Assembly: GCF_027943255.1 (NCBI RefSeq)
Contig: NC_072896.1
Coordinates: forward strand, 38,652,501-38,716,500
Source of the DNA: Anastrepha obliqua
Taxonomy: Eukaryota; Arthropoda; Insecta; Diptera; Tephritidae
Reading direction: 5' to 3'
Length of the DNA stretch: 64,000 bases
This document shows positions 1 to 11,328 of this stretch, in pieces. Each line of letters begins with the position of its first letter. Positions within the stretch are counted from its first letter, which is position 1. Below the pieces are notes generated by a model, which searched no databases, was not told the origin of the DNA, and was given only the letters and a program-made list of their open reading frames with translations. Both the position numbers and the translations under genes were made by a program.

Positions 1-95
1 GGATGACCGCTTTAGAGAAAACTTTTTCACGTGGTTGGAAACCCCGTACACTACCGACTAGTAGTCACGCACCAACCCACTCAACTACGGTGGAT
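1..95 (-). repeat. tRNA-derived SINE, head fragment
   Basis: The stretch with AGTCACGCACCAACCCACT followed by CAACTACGGTGG matches, in reverse complement, the tRNA-like head of the SINE seen more fully at 45,065-45,395. Only the head is present and the fragment is degenerate. Confidence 0.45.
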
Positions 96-549
96 GATCA
101 ATATTCTATACGAGTATTTTAGATTATCTACGATAGGATTTGGAACTAGATGTTGATGTATAATCTTAGTTCGGCTTTAGTCGTCAGATCTCTACACGGC
201 AGTTTTATTAAAAGTTCTAAAATTGGTCATATAATACAAAATTGCTTAATTGTTCTAAGAACTGGTCCCATTCAATGCACTATATGACGTAACTTCGATC
301 TAATGTGTAATGGAGGATGCAGAGCAAGTCAGTTGGTGCTTAGTTTTGCGCCAGCAGTATCGTCGTCCATACTACATAAACCGATACCTAGGTACAGTTA
401 CTATCATTGACGATGGTTTCTCACGCATAAAGTTACCAGTTCGAATTGTGATGAAGAATGTGAACCTAAGTTGTGCGACTATTGAAACTTTAATTAACTA
501 GAAATTTAGATTAGATTTGACTAATAAATAGCTACCCTCCTATCAACTA
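96..549. other. No gene recognised
   Basis: AT-rich sequence. A 63-codon open frame at 310-501 (+) has no recognisable motif and I do not call it. Nothing else is supported here. Confidence 0.5.
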
Positions 550-1432
550 CAGGGTTGCCCATATTCGACGGATTTATCTGGCAACCCTGTATCTTTTGAC
601 AGTGACGTCAGATCGCTTAATGACATACCGCGTTGGAAGCGTCGTCCAAGCAGATTTTTACCATGGAACAGTACACGCCACGCGAGCGCTCCCAAATTGT
701 TGAAATTTACATTCAACAAAAGAAGTCAAAAGAAGAAGAAAACGAACAAAATCATCATGTCCGATGAGGCTAATTTCTTATTGAATGGGACGGTAAACAA
801 GCAAAATTGCCGTATTTACGCCACTGAAAATCCTCACGAAATTCAAGAGGTACCTCTTTACGACGAAAAAAATCACTGTTTGGTGCGGCGTCAGTGCGAA
901 AACGATTATTGGGCCGTTTTTCTTCTAAAAAAGATGCCAATTATTCGTCGAAAGCGTATGAGGCAGTTCTGATTTCAACAAGACGGCACTCCATCACACA
1001 CAGCTCGCACCAAAATCGATTTTTTGAAGAAATTGTTTCCTCGTCGTTTGATGTCGAAAAATGGCGATTTTGACTGACCACCGCGTTCGCCCGATTTAAC
1101 GCCACCTGACTTCTTGTGGGGATATTTAAAATCAAAGGTTTATACTAATAAGCCAAAGACCATAGAAGAGCTCAAGAACAACATCTGTGAGGAAATAGCC
1201 GCTATTCCAGCCGAAATGTTAGCTAAAACTATGGAAAATGCTGCAAAACGGGCACAATACGCCGTACAGGCTCAAGGCGGCCATTTGAGAGATACCATAT
1301 TCAAAAAGTGATGTCAACAAATCTACATACTTGAACCAAATAAAATGATTGTTATCGTCAACATAAAAAAAATTATGTTTTTCTTTGATTTAAAAAAAAA
1401 ACACATGGCTCCGTCGAATATGGGCAACCCAG
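550..1432 (+). mobile_element. Deleted DD41D mariner-like element with TIRs
   Basis: Seen: inverted ends GGGTTGCCCATATTCGACGG at 552-571 and its exact reverse complement ending at 1430. A TA dinucleotide sits directly outside each end (548-549 and 1433-1434). At 883 bp it is shorter than the roughly 1.3 kb of a complete element. Its coding part jumps from the N-terminal start directly to the first catalytic segment, so it is an internally deleted, non-autonomous copy. The ends are much better preserved than the coding part. Confidence 0.85.
663..1311 (+). pseudogene. Transposase relic, Tc1/mariner superfamily (DD41D type)
   Basis: The frame starts MEQYTPRERSQIVEIY, like the start of the intact transposase at 11,441. 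It then passes, after a deletion, to IIMSDEANF (first catalytic D), FQQDGTPSHTA (second D) and SPDLTPPDFLWGYLKSKVY (third D). Between the second and third D there are 41 codons, the same spacing as the 11.4-kb copy. At least two in-frame stops (after MRQF and before PPRSPD) break it. The remaining C-terminus, ending in RDTIFKK, is readable to 1,311. It cannot make an active enzyme. Confidence 0.8.
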
Positions 1433-1491
1433 TACATATGTATGAGGGTATATTCAGAAACTATATTTCATTATATCTTTCTTTGTTTTAG

Positions 1492-2918
1492 CGATTATTT
1501 TAGTACTTCCGAAGTGAAATTGCTGCTCAGAGCAAGACTGAGCATGGAAAGCGAGTTCTCCTCGGGAAGGAGGAAGAAGAGCGTCCTCTGGAATAAGGTT
1601 GTGGAAGAAATAAAAAAAAAAGTGAATAAAGACATGAAGATCAACAGGAACATCGCCCAGCGAAAGTTTTCAAATCTTTTTAAGGAGGGAGCCTGGTTTA
1701 TGAGGTCTAAAAATTGCATCTCTTTGCGATTTTTTTTTTTAAGGAAGAAATTAATTTAGCACTGCAAAGTTTTTTCTATCTTTTAATGAACTTTTAAAAA
1801 GTATAAAAAATGTTTGTACTGGTTAAAATAAGTTGAAAAAAATGTTTAACATAGAAATTAGTAGAGCACTGCAACGCTGGAGTTTCCAACTGGCGTACAA
1901 GATACAGCTCGTAATTATTATCTAAAGCAAAAAATTCAAATGGATTTCGAATTATCATGATTTTTTATTCTAGATCAACTAAGAAAACTGAGAGAAATTC
2001 CAAAATTTCAACTTTTTGGAGGTTTTAAAGAAAAAAATGCCTTTCTATAAAAAAAAAATTCACTTCAACTTGGTATAAAAATCTTGAAAATTTTTTTTTT
2101 ATCTATTTTGTTAGTTCAAATAGAAGAGAATTTAATACTGAAGGGAACAAGCTATGATTCATTTCAAAAGTTTCATTAGTTTTTTTTCATTCATGTACGC
2201 CAATTCAAAGAAATCATAAAAATGAAAAGTCGAGAAAAGAAGATAAAGTTTGTACTATAGCTGTCCGGTTACAGCGTAACTACCTAACGATCGCCTACCT
2301 TTGGCTTTGTATCTACGGAAATATTGGGAATTAGGGTCTGTAACTTTGTGTGAATATTCTGAAATATATTAGGAATCGCTTAAAACGAAAAAAAAAAAAA
2401 TGATTTTTTTGACCTTATAAACCAGGCTCCCCCCTTAATCACATACAAGCGTATAAAAAAAGAAATAAAGCATCTGGTAGGGAAGCAACATCATGGCTTC
2501 ACTAGGAGGAATTCGATGAGGTATACGGTACCAGGCACTCAATCAATGTGCCCACTGAAAATTTACAAAGCTCAGTTGAGCTGCCAATGACGCCATTAAC
2601 GCAACGGAATCATGTTGAGCAATCAAATTCTCCAAGTCGTAGAACCGGCAGTCCCGAAGAAATGGAAACAACGAAATGATGCATTTTTTACAAGACGAGG
2701 CGATAAAAGAACAGGCCCGGCATGATGAATTCTTGGCTATAGAAAGAGAAAAACATGCACATGCATCGTCGGCTACTAAACTTAGTAATAATTCCATTTT
2801 ACAGCAGAGCGCGTTCTTAAATGCAGCAAATTTATTTGAAAAACGTCAAAAAATCTATCAATTACATGAATTGTCATATTGGCAGTGCTGCCAACACTGC
2901 AATTACTGCGCATTTTAA
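1492..2918 (+). pseudogene. Myb/SANT-like domain gene relic, split by a MITE
   Basis: A pyrimidine-rich tract ending in AG at 1,490-1,491 looks like a splice acceptor. The frame that follows reads SEVKLLLRARLSMESEF, then SVLWNKVVEEI and IAQRKFSNLF, the pattern of Myb/SANT-like DNA-binding proteins. At 1,680 a MITE interrupts it. If 1,684-2,438 is skipped, the same frame continues NHIQAYKKRNKASGREATSW, then an in-frame stop, then EEFDEVYGTRHSINVPTENL. A frame shift near 2,675 leads to a charged, helical C-terminal part (MMHFLQDEAIKEQARHDEF onward). Family role: sequence-specific DNA binding; such domains occur in host genes and in transposon accessory proteins. The lesions make it a pseudogene here. 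Confidence 0.65.
1684..2434. mobile_element. TTAA-flanked MITE inside the Myb/SANT relic
   Basis: Seen: TTAA at 1,680-1,683 and at 2,435-2,438. The inverted ends are GGAGGGAGCCTGGTTTATGA on the left and GGGGGGAGCCTGGTTTATAA when the right end is reverse-complemented. The 751-bp interior is AT-rich with no open frame. A TTAA target site is typical of piggyBac-type transposition, so a non-autonomous piggyBac-like element is inferred. Confidence 0.75.
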
Positions 2919-3013
2919 TGCGTTTCGAAATATACTAAGACTAGACGCCAGCGTGACATTTTTTTTTTTCCATACAGTAACGAAGTTTTCAAAGTGAAAC
3001 TACTTGGTGAAGA

Positions 3014-3125
3014 GTAGGGCAATTCACAATTAAGTGCCAATTGCAATGGCAACACACCAACAAAATGCACATATTTACAGACACCAGAACGTCAGGCCCT
3101 TTGCACCCAATTGTGAATTGCTCTA
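3014..3125. mobile_element. Short palindromic MITE
   Basis: GGCAATTCACAATTAAGTGC near 3,018 pairs with the reverse complement of GCACCCAATTGTGAATTGCT near 3,104-3,123. The unit is about 112 bp with no coding content. Confidence 0.5.
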
Positions 3126-3189
3126 AAGTCTTTAATATTCTTTAATTTTGTATTATTCCACATTAATGTGGAGTATGCTGTATACGCAA

Positions 3190-4930
3190 GGAGGATAGAA
3201 ACAAGATTGCGCCCTTCCGAGAGTGCATGACGTCACGCTAGTGTGTGTAGTTGTGCAATGTTTCCAACCCTTTGCACTTGGCAATAAATTTAGTGTGTTT
3301 TTATACCCGAAATGCGAACATTTTTGTGTTCGGCGTTTGGTCTCTGTTTTATTGGGTATGGGCATAAGTTTCCGTCCTTCTTTTGCCAAAATTACGAATT
3401 ATTTAAACAATTAAATAATACATGTGAAATATGTGCCATTGAAAGCTACAACTTTACTCCATCTTTTAGGCAGCATACGGATTCCTCTGACGAAAAATTC
3501 GAGTTCTTTTGACTTGAGCCAGAGTAAAAAGTGAACTGCTCTCCAATAAGGGTTGACTGCATTTATCGGAGGAGATGGTAATTCGAAGGAACAAAGTCTG
3601 GGGAATACGGCGGGTGAGGTAAGATTTCACAATTTAGTCCCTCTAAATATTTCTGGACCGATTTATCAACGTGTGGCTTGGCGTTGTCATGCCGCAAAAT
3701 CAGTTAGGCATGTCTACCGTCACATTCCAATCGATTTTCTTTGAGAGCTCGATTCAAGCGCATTAGCTGCGGTCGGTAACGATCGCCAGTGATGGTTTCT
3801 GATGGTTTAAGTAGTTCATAATAGATTACACTCTTCTGACCCCACCAGATGCACAACATAACCTTTGAAGCATGGATTTTTTTTTCGCTGTCGATGGACC
3901 TGGTTTAGCTGGCAGGTTCCAACTTTTTGGACGTTTAAAGTTATCAAAATAGATCTATTTATCGTCGCCAGTGACGATGCGATGCAGAAAACCTTTTCTT
4001 ATCCGCCGTTCAAGACACATCTCACATCTCACAAGTCACCAAACGTCTCTCCATATCCCTATCCTTCAATTGATGTGGCATCCAGTTACCTGCTTTCGTG
4101 ACCACTCCCATCGCGTGCAAGCGTTTACCGACGATTGATCTGTCAACATCCAACTCGTTAGACATATCAGCAACGGTTCGACATGCGTCTTCATCCAATA
4201 ATTGTAGTAGTTGAGTATCTTCGAATTTTTTTCGGTGCCCCTTCGCGATATTTATCACTCACGTCGAAATTGCCACTTTGGAAGCGTCGAAACCACTCTT
4301 TACAAGTTGTATTGGATGGAGCGGGATTACCGTAAATATTGATCAATATACGACACGTTTCAGCTGCACTTTTCTTTAAAAGGTAATAATGAAGCATATC
4401 TTCCGGCAAATGCTGTTTTTAGGGACGAACGTAGACATTTTTGATGTCAGATAAAAAAGGATCAACAACTGCGATCGGGGCCTCACCTGTACACCTTCAA
4501 ATCACCAATATATTACTAGAGCGAACACATAAATAGTATCAGCAGCGACACCTTTTTTACGAGGGCGGAAACTTATACCCATACCCAATATTTAAAGCTA
4601 CCAAGATTGTAAGTTGAAAAAATTTTATAACTACAAAAAAAAAGATAAAATAGGCCACTCTTGCATTTAAAGCTTATGCTGAGAAGATTTCAAGTGCTAT
4701 TGAAAATTTGTTGATTATTATAAAATTTGATTTTTAGCATTTAAAACCTTTTTATAAGTTCTAGAAAGCCTGTGAATTTTCTGAATACTGATTAAAGCCA
4801 TAGAGGTGTAATTGTAAAGTAAAAAAACACACAAAAAATAGCATTTAAGACTGAAGAAACCCCAACGATGTTTTTAAAAAAGGAATACCTCATCCTGTTA
4901 CATAACCTGACAAGCCTTCAGAATAGCAAT
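3190..4930. repeat. Dispersed non-coding repeat 'A', split by a mariner
   Basis: The parts 3,190-3,349 and 4,591-4,930 together match 54,100-54,375, for example AACCCTTTGCACTTGGCAAT here and AACCCTTTGCTCTTCGCAAT there. The second part also matches the reverse complement of 27,745-28,109, for example around CATAGAGGTGTAAT. No ORF and no clear ends are seen, so the class is unknown. Confidence 0.5.
3352..4588 (-). mobile_element. Degenerate DD34D mariner (mauritiana/Mos1-like)
   Basis: Inverted ends TTGGGTATGGGCATAAGTTT (left) and TTGGGTATGGGTATAAGTTT (right, reverse-complemented) are flanked by TA at 3,350-3,351 and 4,589-4,590. Minus-strand frames keep CRILINIYGNPAPSNTTCKE, EWFRRFQSGNFDVSD and LLQLLDEDACRTVADMSNEL, the two helix-turn-helix regions of Mos1-type transposases. 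The catalytic part below 4,020 is broken by stops and shifts, with traces such as LRHDNAKPHVD near 3,690. Inactive. Confidence 0.8.
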
Positions 4931-5180
4931 CAGTTTAACTTTTTCGTTTCGGCTGTCCTGAAGAGCCCAAAATCCTAATGACAAGCCACCTATCTTTTTT
5001 TCAGACGCTTACTTTGACTTACAAACCGATGTCAAAAAAAAAAAATCAAAATTGTTTTTGTACACTATTTGATGTCAATAATAAAGTACAATACAATCAA
5101 AACGATCGCATTTTATTTTCTTAAAAAAAAAATTCCTAAAAAATATCTATAAAAATGAGTATTTGACCAAGCTACCTTAA
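4931..5180. other. No gene recognised
   Basis: Low-complexity AT-rich sequence between repeat A and the next MITE. Confidence 0.4.
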
Positions 5181-5946
5181 GGGGGCACGCCACTGTGAAA
5201 ATTCAAAAAAATCAATTTCTTTTTTTTGCATAAATTGTTAGAATAACTACTCATGAAAATGTGGTAAAAATTTTAAAGCGAAATTCGCTTTATTTCCGAT
5301 TCTATGTGCACTTTAGTGAGCGACCGTCGGTTTGGCCCCGTAGCGTTTACGATGCGATGTTTTATTTCAAACCCGTTTTTCTCGAAACGATTTTTTTTGA
5401 TACGGTGGCAACGATTTCTCGAAGCTTAATGAACCGATTTTAATTTTCTTTTTTTCAAAATTATTTGTATCGTATTGGCTATCGTTGTACGTAGCCGATT
5501 TGCAAAATTTTGAAAATAACTATTTTTTTGGGCCTGTTGGAAATAAAAAAAAAATGGTGATAAAACGCACATCGAAGTTGAAATCACCACCATTTTGTCA
5601 AAAAAAAAAAAAAAAAAAAGAACAAAATCAAAAAAAAAAAACGGCTACGTACAACAATAGCCACTATTGTGTAGATTAATAAAATTTTTCGTTTTTTGAT
5701 TTCAGATAATTATTCATTGCTGTACGAGTATCGCTGCCACCAGATGACGTCATTTTTTTAACTCGCTACGTTTATTTACATAAATTTGTCAATTTTCTAT
5801 ATTTTTTAATAACAATTTACATCAATATAGTGTAAGACATAAATAATAAATTGCCTTTTGTCCGATCCTCGAGTAATCATTCCCACTTACAAAAAAAAAT
5901 TCCCAAAAATCGACTATTTTTTTACCCCCCACAGTGGCGTTCCCCC
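5181..5946. mobile_element. TTAA-flanked MITE with GGGGG ends
   Basis: TTAA lies at 5,177-5,180 and 5,947-5,950. The ends are GGGGGCACGCCACTGTG on the left and GGGGGAACGCCACTGTG on the reverse-complemented right. The 766-bp interior has long A/T runs and no long open frame. It resembles the element at 1,684 in target site and G-rich end, but the interiors differ. Confidence 0.75.
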
Positions 5947-6081
5947 TTAAGTGCTTTGCAATCATATACAGTAAGCTTTATTTTTGGAATCCACTAACAG
6001 AAATTCGAAATTTGTTATATTACACATAAATGAAAACGAACCGGTTTCTAAAAGCGTTTTTCTTGTTACCTCTCAATGCAC

Positions 6082-6377
6082 TCTAGCTTTGGTTATGGCG
6101 TCGGTAAAGGACTGAGTGCTTACTCTGTCCCGTTACTATTCTATTTCAATTTTTCAATATGAACTGTGGGAACAGTGAAAGTTCTTAATTATAAAATTTG
6201 AAATATTTTTCGCTCTCTTCCACAATGTACCTACTTCTAGCTGTGGCTATAATGGCGGCAAAGAGCTGAATGCTGACTCTGCCACCTTTACTATTCTTTT
6301 CGAATTTTTCTAACAACGGAAACAGGAAAGTTCTGAATTATAAAATTTCAAATATTTTTTGCTCTCTTCCACAATTT
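6082..6377. repeat. Tandem duplication, about 154-bp period
   Basis: Two diverged units start at TCTAGCT (6,082 and 6,236). Shared internal landmarks include AATTATAAAATTT and CGCTCTCTTCCACAAT/TGCTCTCTTCCACAAT. No coding content. Confidence 0.6.
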
Positions 6378-6419
6378 ATGTATGCATAGATTAATATATA
6401 CCCATATATGTGTGTATAT

Positions 6420-6788
6420 TAGGCCGGGTCGATTTGTGGGGAGGCAAAAAAATCGCCCATTGCTCTTTGAAAATCATATTCTAGGGATCAAAATAAGAAA
6501 CTTTGCTGAAGGAACCATACCTCTAAAACGAATTCTTATGTCCCCCAATTTGGGTCGAACTTTTTAGTTTCTTTTCTCATGTCAGGGCCAAAAATGGTGA
6601 TATTTTGAAATGATTGTATGGGGAACCCCCCAGGGGAGTTCCAGGGGGTGTGCCACTGGCATGGGTGGATCGGCCGTCCAAAGTTAATGGGGGTCGGTCA
6701 TACATTTGGATTCGATTGGAGCACTCTAAATGGGTCTAGAATACGGTTTTCACAGAGCAATGAGCGATTTTTAAATCGACCCGCCCTA
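6420..6788. mobile_element. MITE, about 370 bp
   Basis: The ends TTAGGCCGGGTCGATTT (left) and TTAGGGCGGGTCGATTT (right, reverse-complemented) are inverted. A second inner pairing is CGCCCATTGCTCTTTGAAAA with CGCTCATTGCTCTGTGAAAA. No open frame is convincing; the 61- and 77-codon frames here are chance. Confidence 0.65.
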
Positions 6789-7788
6789 ATGTGTGTAATA
6801 CACACTGTGTACATATCAATAAGTGCATACCTTGGCGACTTTCCTTGCTAAGCGCTCGCTTTTACAAAACCATTTAGTCTCTATTAATTTCTAATGCAGG
6901 TCCAACATTTTATCTCATTTTAATGCGTTTTTCATTTCTTAAGCTAGCAAAACAGATTCGTAAATTTAATATCTGCTATATTTTAGGTTTTGAAAATATT
7001 ACAAACTTTCTCCTTCTCGCTTGCCTTACAATTTTTAAAATGTTAAATTTTTATTCATTTAATTACTATTTATTTTTCACTGTTTATTTTAGTTCATACC
7101 CATTTAATAGCAACGCATTTCATGTATGTATAATTAATTTATCAGTTATTTGTAATTTTGTTTTTTTTTCTACATTTTATATCAATTTTCCTTTATAGTC
7201 TTTTTGACGTGTTTGCGTTTTTTAGTTTAACATTCGCATTGCTTATTTCGCTTTATATAATTTTTAACAATCCTTTTTAGTTGTCTGCTTCGGTAAATTT
7301 TTTATATCAATTTTTCTGCTTGCTTTCCATTCTATTAACTAAATATTTTAGTATTTCGCCTTTTTCTTGGGTTTTTGGTCCCAGCTATGCAACCGGGTTC
7401 ATATTCTCATTTTTTCCTATGCTTACAATCTTTTTCACTATTTCATTTTTAATCTTTAGTTTTGTTCATTTTGATTACTTTTATGCTTATTTTTGTGTGT
7501 TTTGTATATCAATTAATTTAAAAAATATATATATATTTATATTTATATTTATATTTACGTGTGTATTTTTTTGTAGTGTTTTTTGTTTTTGTTTATCTTC
7601 TTTGTCTCGTTTTCTTTTGTTTGTTTCTTTTTTTAAATAATAATAATTAGCATAAAAAGTACATTTACATTTAATTTGAGTTCATTTGATTTTTGTGTTG
7701 TTGTTACTGTGGTTTTTGTTGCTGTTGATTTTTGCTGCTGTTTCTTGAGCGTTTGCGGCGCCAGCGTCTGCGTCTGCTGTTGCTGCTG
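6789..7788 (-). other. T-rich tract, candidate 3' UTR of the long kul isoform
   Basis: Directly downstream (minus strand) of the exon ending at 7,789. It starts with CAG/CAA-rich sequence, then becomes A-rich on the minus strand, with several AATAAA signals (for example TTTATT on the plus strand near 7,050-7,085). Long open frames on the plus strand are T-rich low-complexity artefacts. The UTR assignment is inference from position. Confidence 0.35.
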
Positions 7789-7922
7789 TCAAACTTTGCT
7801 GTTGGGTGGGCGCGCGGTCGCCTCATACGCGCCCCGTCCCAGCGCGGCATAAGCGTCTGCATACAACTCTGGATTGTGCAGCGAAGGCGGCCGATTATAA
7901 TTTGCTGGTTGCGGAGCGACGG
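7789..7922 (-). CDS. kul: Candidate alternative terminal exon of kul
   Basis: A long pyrimidine tract ending in CGCGCAG (AG at 7,923-7,924) precedes a frame reading VAPQPANYNRPPSLHNPELY, ADAYAALGRGAYEATARPPN, SKV and TGA (7,789-7,791). The exon enters with two bases of a codon, which fits the single base left by the donor AAAG|GTGTGT at 14,050, giving GCC (Ala). The tail is Pro/Tyr-rich with NPELY, unlike the basic tails of the other two ends. The intervening 6.1 kb is full of transposons. Whether this exon belongs to kul is inferred from strand, phase and position; a separate gene is possible. cDNA would decide. Confidence 0.5.
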
Positions 7923-8370
7923 CTGCGCGTTTGCATTGAAGAGAAAAGTTGAAAAAAAAAACAAAAACAAAATGTAAGTTTTTTTTAATATTCATAATTT
8001 AAATAAGCTTTGAAAAAAGTTAGTGAATATTAGTTCTTCTTCAGCATCCATTCAACAAAATTAAATAAAACACATACATACATACATACAAAGTTGTTAG
8101 TAAAATAAAATAGTTGCTTGCGAGATAGCGCTGGTCCATTTAAATTGGGCTTTTGGTGGTGGTTCTTTAACAAAGTTTCAACACATTTTTAAGAGTAGCT
8201 TCGCCTTCTTTTCTGGTGATAAACCTGGGTCGGGGAAAATCCTAGTCATTGCGGTAACGTAGAACCGGCTGCCATGGAATTCCCTTCTTTTCTCTGAGTT
8301 ATAACTTCTAATTTTAGGCGGACTAAATGAGTTTAGGACGAATATTTAAAAATATATATTTTCCAAATAT
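7923..8370. other. Intronic/intergenic, no gene recognised
   Basis: Contains the acceptor tract for the exon at 7,789-7,922, a short CATA microsatellite near 8,080, and the left target-site copy of the LINE (8,358-8,370). Confidence 0.4.
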
Positions 8371-9619
8371 GTTGTTGCTGTAGCAGTAACTTTGCCCTGT
8401 CAGTGCAGCGTAATCACCGGTCGTCTTCGTCTAGCTAATCTAACGGTAGGCCCAGGAAACTAGCTGTTTCGACGGGTTGGGTCCAGAGGGAGAGGTGTTT
8501 TAGATGAGTGCATGTTAAGGGGCATGTGAAAAGGTGATTAGTGTCGTGCGGGGTGCCTTCACATGCCGGACATATGTTTAGTATGTCGGGGTCGATTCTG
8601 GGTAAGTAGGAGTTTAATCTGCTACAGTATACAGGACGTAATTGTGCCAAGGTTACGCGGGACTCTCGGAGAAGTTGGAGCTCTTCGTCTGCGATTGGTG
8701 GTGGTTGGACTCCGATAACGGTATTCGGGGGTCGGGAGCTTAAGAAGGTGGTGAGAGTCTCCCGATCAATGTCGTTTATGGGCTGTCTGTACGCTGTCCG
8801 ATCCAGTAGCTGTCTGTTTGTTTTGTCTAAGATCTCGTCCGCGTAGTTGGGGAAATGCCTCCAGATGTGCCTGGGAGGTGGCTCAGGCTCAAGCAGGTGT
8901 CTGCATGGGTCAGGCCTGCGGTAACACCCTAACAGAAACTGCTTACTGACCAATTTGTTATGCTCCTTCACAGGCAGCATAAAAGCCTCATCATATAGGT
9001 GTTGTATTGGTGACATCAAAAGACATCCTGTCGCGGTCCTTATGGCAGTGTTTTAACAAGTCAGTAGCTTTGCCCACTGCGAATCACTGGTTGAAGACGA
9101 GCAGACAGGAGCAGCATAATTTCTACCCGATCGGCTTATGCCTTGAAAGTCGACAGCAACATTTATTTGCCTTTGCCCCAAGTGTTGACGGCAAGCGACT
9201 TGAGGACCTTGTTGCGATTCTGTACTTTAGTGGCAATAGCGGTTGTGTGCGCTGAGAAGGAGAGCAAGCTGTCAAAGGTAACTCCCAACATTTTGCTGTT
9301 GTTAACCCTCGGAATTTGTGTATCATCGACTTTCAATTTGAGTTGTAGCTTGACCTCCCTTGTCCACGTGGTGAAAAGGGTCGCCGTGGATTTAGTGGGG
9401 GAGAGTTGTAAATTCCTCGCAGTGAAGAAGCGAGAGGGGCTGGCGAGGTAGTCGTTTACCTTGGAGCATAGGCCATCAATGTCATTGTCCGACGCTGTTA
9501 TCGTGTAGTCGTCGGCGCATGAGACCAGGGAGACTCCCTCTGGTGGCTGGGGGAGTTTCGAAATATAGAAATTGAAAAGCAAGGGTGAAAGGACACCACC
9601 CTGCGGTACAACTTGCTTT
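8371..9619 (-). mobile_element. Jockey-like LINE, 5'-truncated, with 13-bp target duplication
   Basis: ATTTTCCAAATAT occurs at 8,358-8,370 and again at 9,620-9,632, framing the insertion exactly. The minus-strand coding begins inside reverse transcriptase at VPQGGVLSPLLFNFYISKL. The catalytic box reads CADDYT in place of YADD. It continues through the thumb (LGVTFDSLLSFSAHTTAIAT) to a C-terminal part at 9,019-8,435 holding CPACEGTPHDTNHLFTC, a zinc-knuckle-like motif. A frame change lies between 9,163 and 9,019. The 3' end is CAACAA-type. It is inactive. A deleted relative lies at 54,547-55,553. Confidence 0.85.
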
Positions 9620-9681
9620 ATTTTCCAAATATCGCTAAAAGTGCTTCAGAAAATACGAGGTGTGGCCATTAAACATGGAGA

Positions 9682-11061
9682 CTTATAATACGTTCACATA
9701 TAAGTAGATGATCTACATTTGCGTGCTTAACTCAAAATCCGTAATTAAAAAGCGTGATTTCCCTTACAAAATTTCTCTCCCAAAATCTGAGATTATAAAA
9801 TAATTCTAGATAATAACGGTACTTTTCGACATACAACCCTGTGTTTTTTTTGTGTTTTTTTTTTTCAAAATGTCAGAAACATCATCAAAGGCGGCACACC
9901 AGTGGTATGTGGGGCATGCTCCCACTAACACCATAACATTCCTCCTCCTCGGCTGATTTCCACCCTGGGACCGCTGTAAACATTTCATCAAGGTGGAGCC
10001 GCGTTTATGTCTATTGACACAACCAGGTACCTGCGTCCAGGTCCTTCTCTTGTGGACGTATGGATATCTTACGTCAGCGATGGTATCCACTCCCTCCACT
10101 GTTTTCATACGTGATTCTGGAGGAAATGGAACATCGGAAAATTTGCGGTAGCGCAGTATTTACGAACTATCGTCTTGTCTTCTGTCTGATATTATTGTGA
10201 GTGATTGACACAAGTGTCTGTGTTTGTCGTCAATCTGTCCGGAAACAGTTCATCTCCATTTCGTAATTGCAACTGTAGCTGCTGTTGCTGGGTCTTGCGC
10301 TCCCATTCGATGAATTGGAGTCGTAGCATAATTTTTCCAGCAAACGCTCGAACCGCCACCCATTTAGCACTGGATGAGCACATGTCCTGTACGATGTCAT
10401 TAGAACCAGCTGAGTGTCCCAACACCCTTTCAAGTATTGCACGTTCTAGTGCGAAGCGATCACAATGAATAGCCACGTGTTCCGCGCTTTCGATTGCATT
10501 AGGATAGCTTGGGCAAAGTGTTTTCTGTGTTATCGATAATTATTACGAATGAAAAGAGAAACATCAAAATAAAAACTAAATGAAATGGATGCCGGCAAAG
10601 AAAGCAGGTCTGTAAACATAATTCTAATACAATTTTTGTTAAATATTATTAAATAGGGATTCAATTTACAGAAAAAAGCGTGTGTCCATAAACGTTTTGT
10701 CCTCTTATTACTTATTATAAAATGTAATATAATATAGTAGAATATCCCATGCGCATTGCTGCCATAATTCTTTGCAACCTCAGTAAACGTCGCATACGGA
10801 TTTCCTCCAACTGTTTATTGTTAGCAGCCAATTAATTGCCCAGTTAAATTTGTTATTCCTTCTCCTTGTATTTTCTTCATATCGTTAATAATAATTAAAC
10901 AAACCAAAAACACCGAAATATTCCACCAAAATAATTTCTATTCAAAAAACCTCTCAACTGACAACTTATTGTCAATTTTGCAGGTAATCTGCCATATGTG
11001 AACAGGTAGATAAATTTGGTGGATTTATAGGTGATTAATGCATATGTGAACGTATTATAAG
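9682..11061. repeat. 20-bp inverted pair framing about 1.38 kb
   Basis: CTTATAATACGTTCACATAT at 9,682-9,701 reappears in reverse complement at 11,042-11,061. Nothing between them is a transposase; the interior holds an R1-like LINE fragment and AT-rich sequence. It may be a MITE with a later insertion. Confidence 0.5.
9806..10530 (-). pseudogene. R1-like LINE fragment, C-terminal end of ORF2
   Basis: Minus-strand frame: CPSYPNAIESAEHVAIHCDR from about 10,520, with the Cys/His pattern at the end of R1-clade ORF2 proteins. It is followed by ALERAILERVLG, WVAVRAFAGKIMLRLQFIEW and a polyglutamine-like run. After a break, a second frame (10,108-9,806) has GNQPRRRNVMVLVGACPTYH. No reverse transcriptase core is present. 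The clade call is from motif memory and is tentative. Confidence 0.55.
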
Positions 11062-11328
11062 AACATAAAAAAAATTTAAAAATAAAATTTTTGTATATAA
11101 CTTTTTTTTTAAATATTATATCAGAATTTTTTTTTTTTTTGTAATAATATTTTTTTCTACCCTATCAACCGAAATTACCTTTTCTTGCCAGCTCAATATA
11201 AATAAATGGGCATGGGCACACAATAACAATGGAAATTAAAGAATATTGGTGACAGACTGTATCAGCCAATGGATCGGGATCTGGAGCTTGTAAACAAAGC
11301 GCTACTCAAGTCAGAATACTTTCAAATA

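Noticed and set aside
310..501. 63-codon plus-strand frame
   Set aside because: No motif, no splice or promoter context, in AT-rich sequence; length expected by chance.
7281..7640. 119-codon Phe-rich plus frame
   Set aside because: T-rich low-complexity sequence; the composition produces Phe/Ile/Tyr runs. It lies antisense to a likely 3' UTR.
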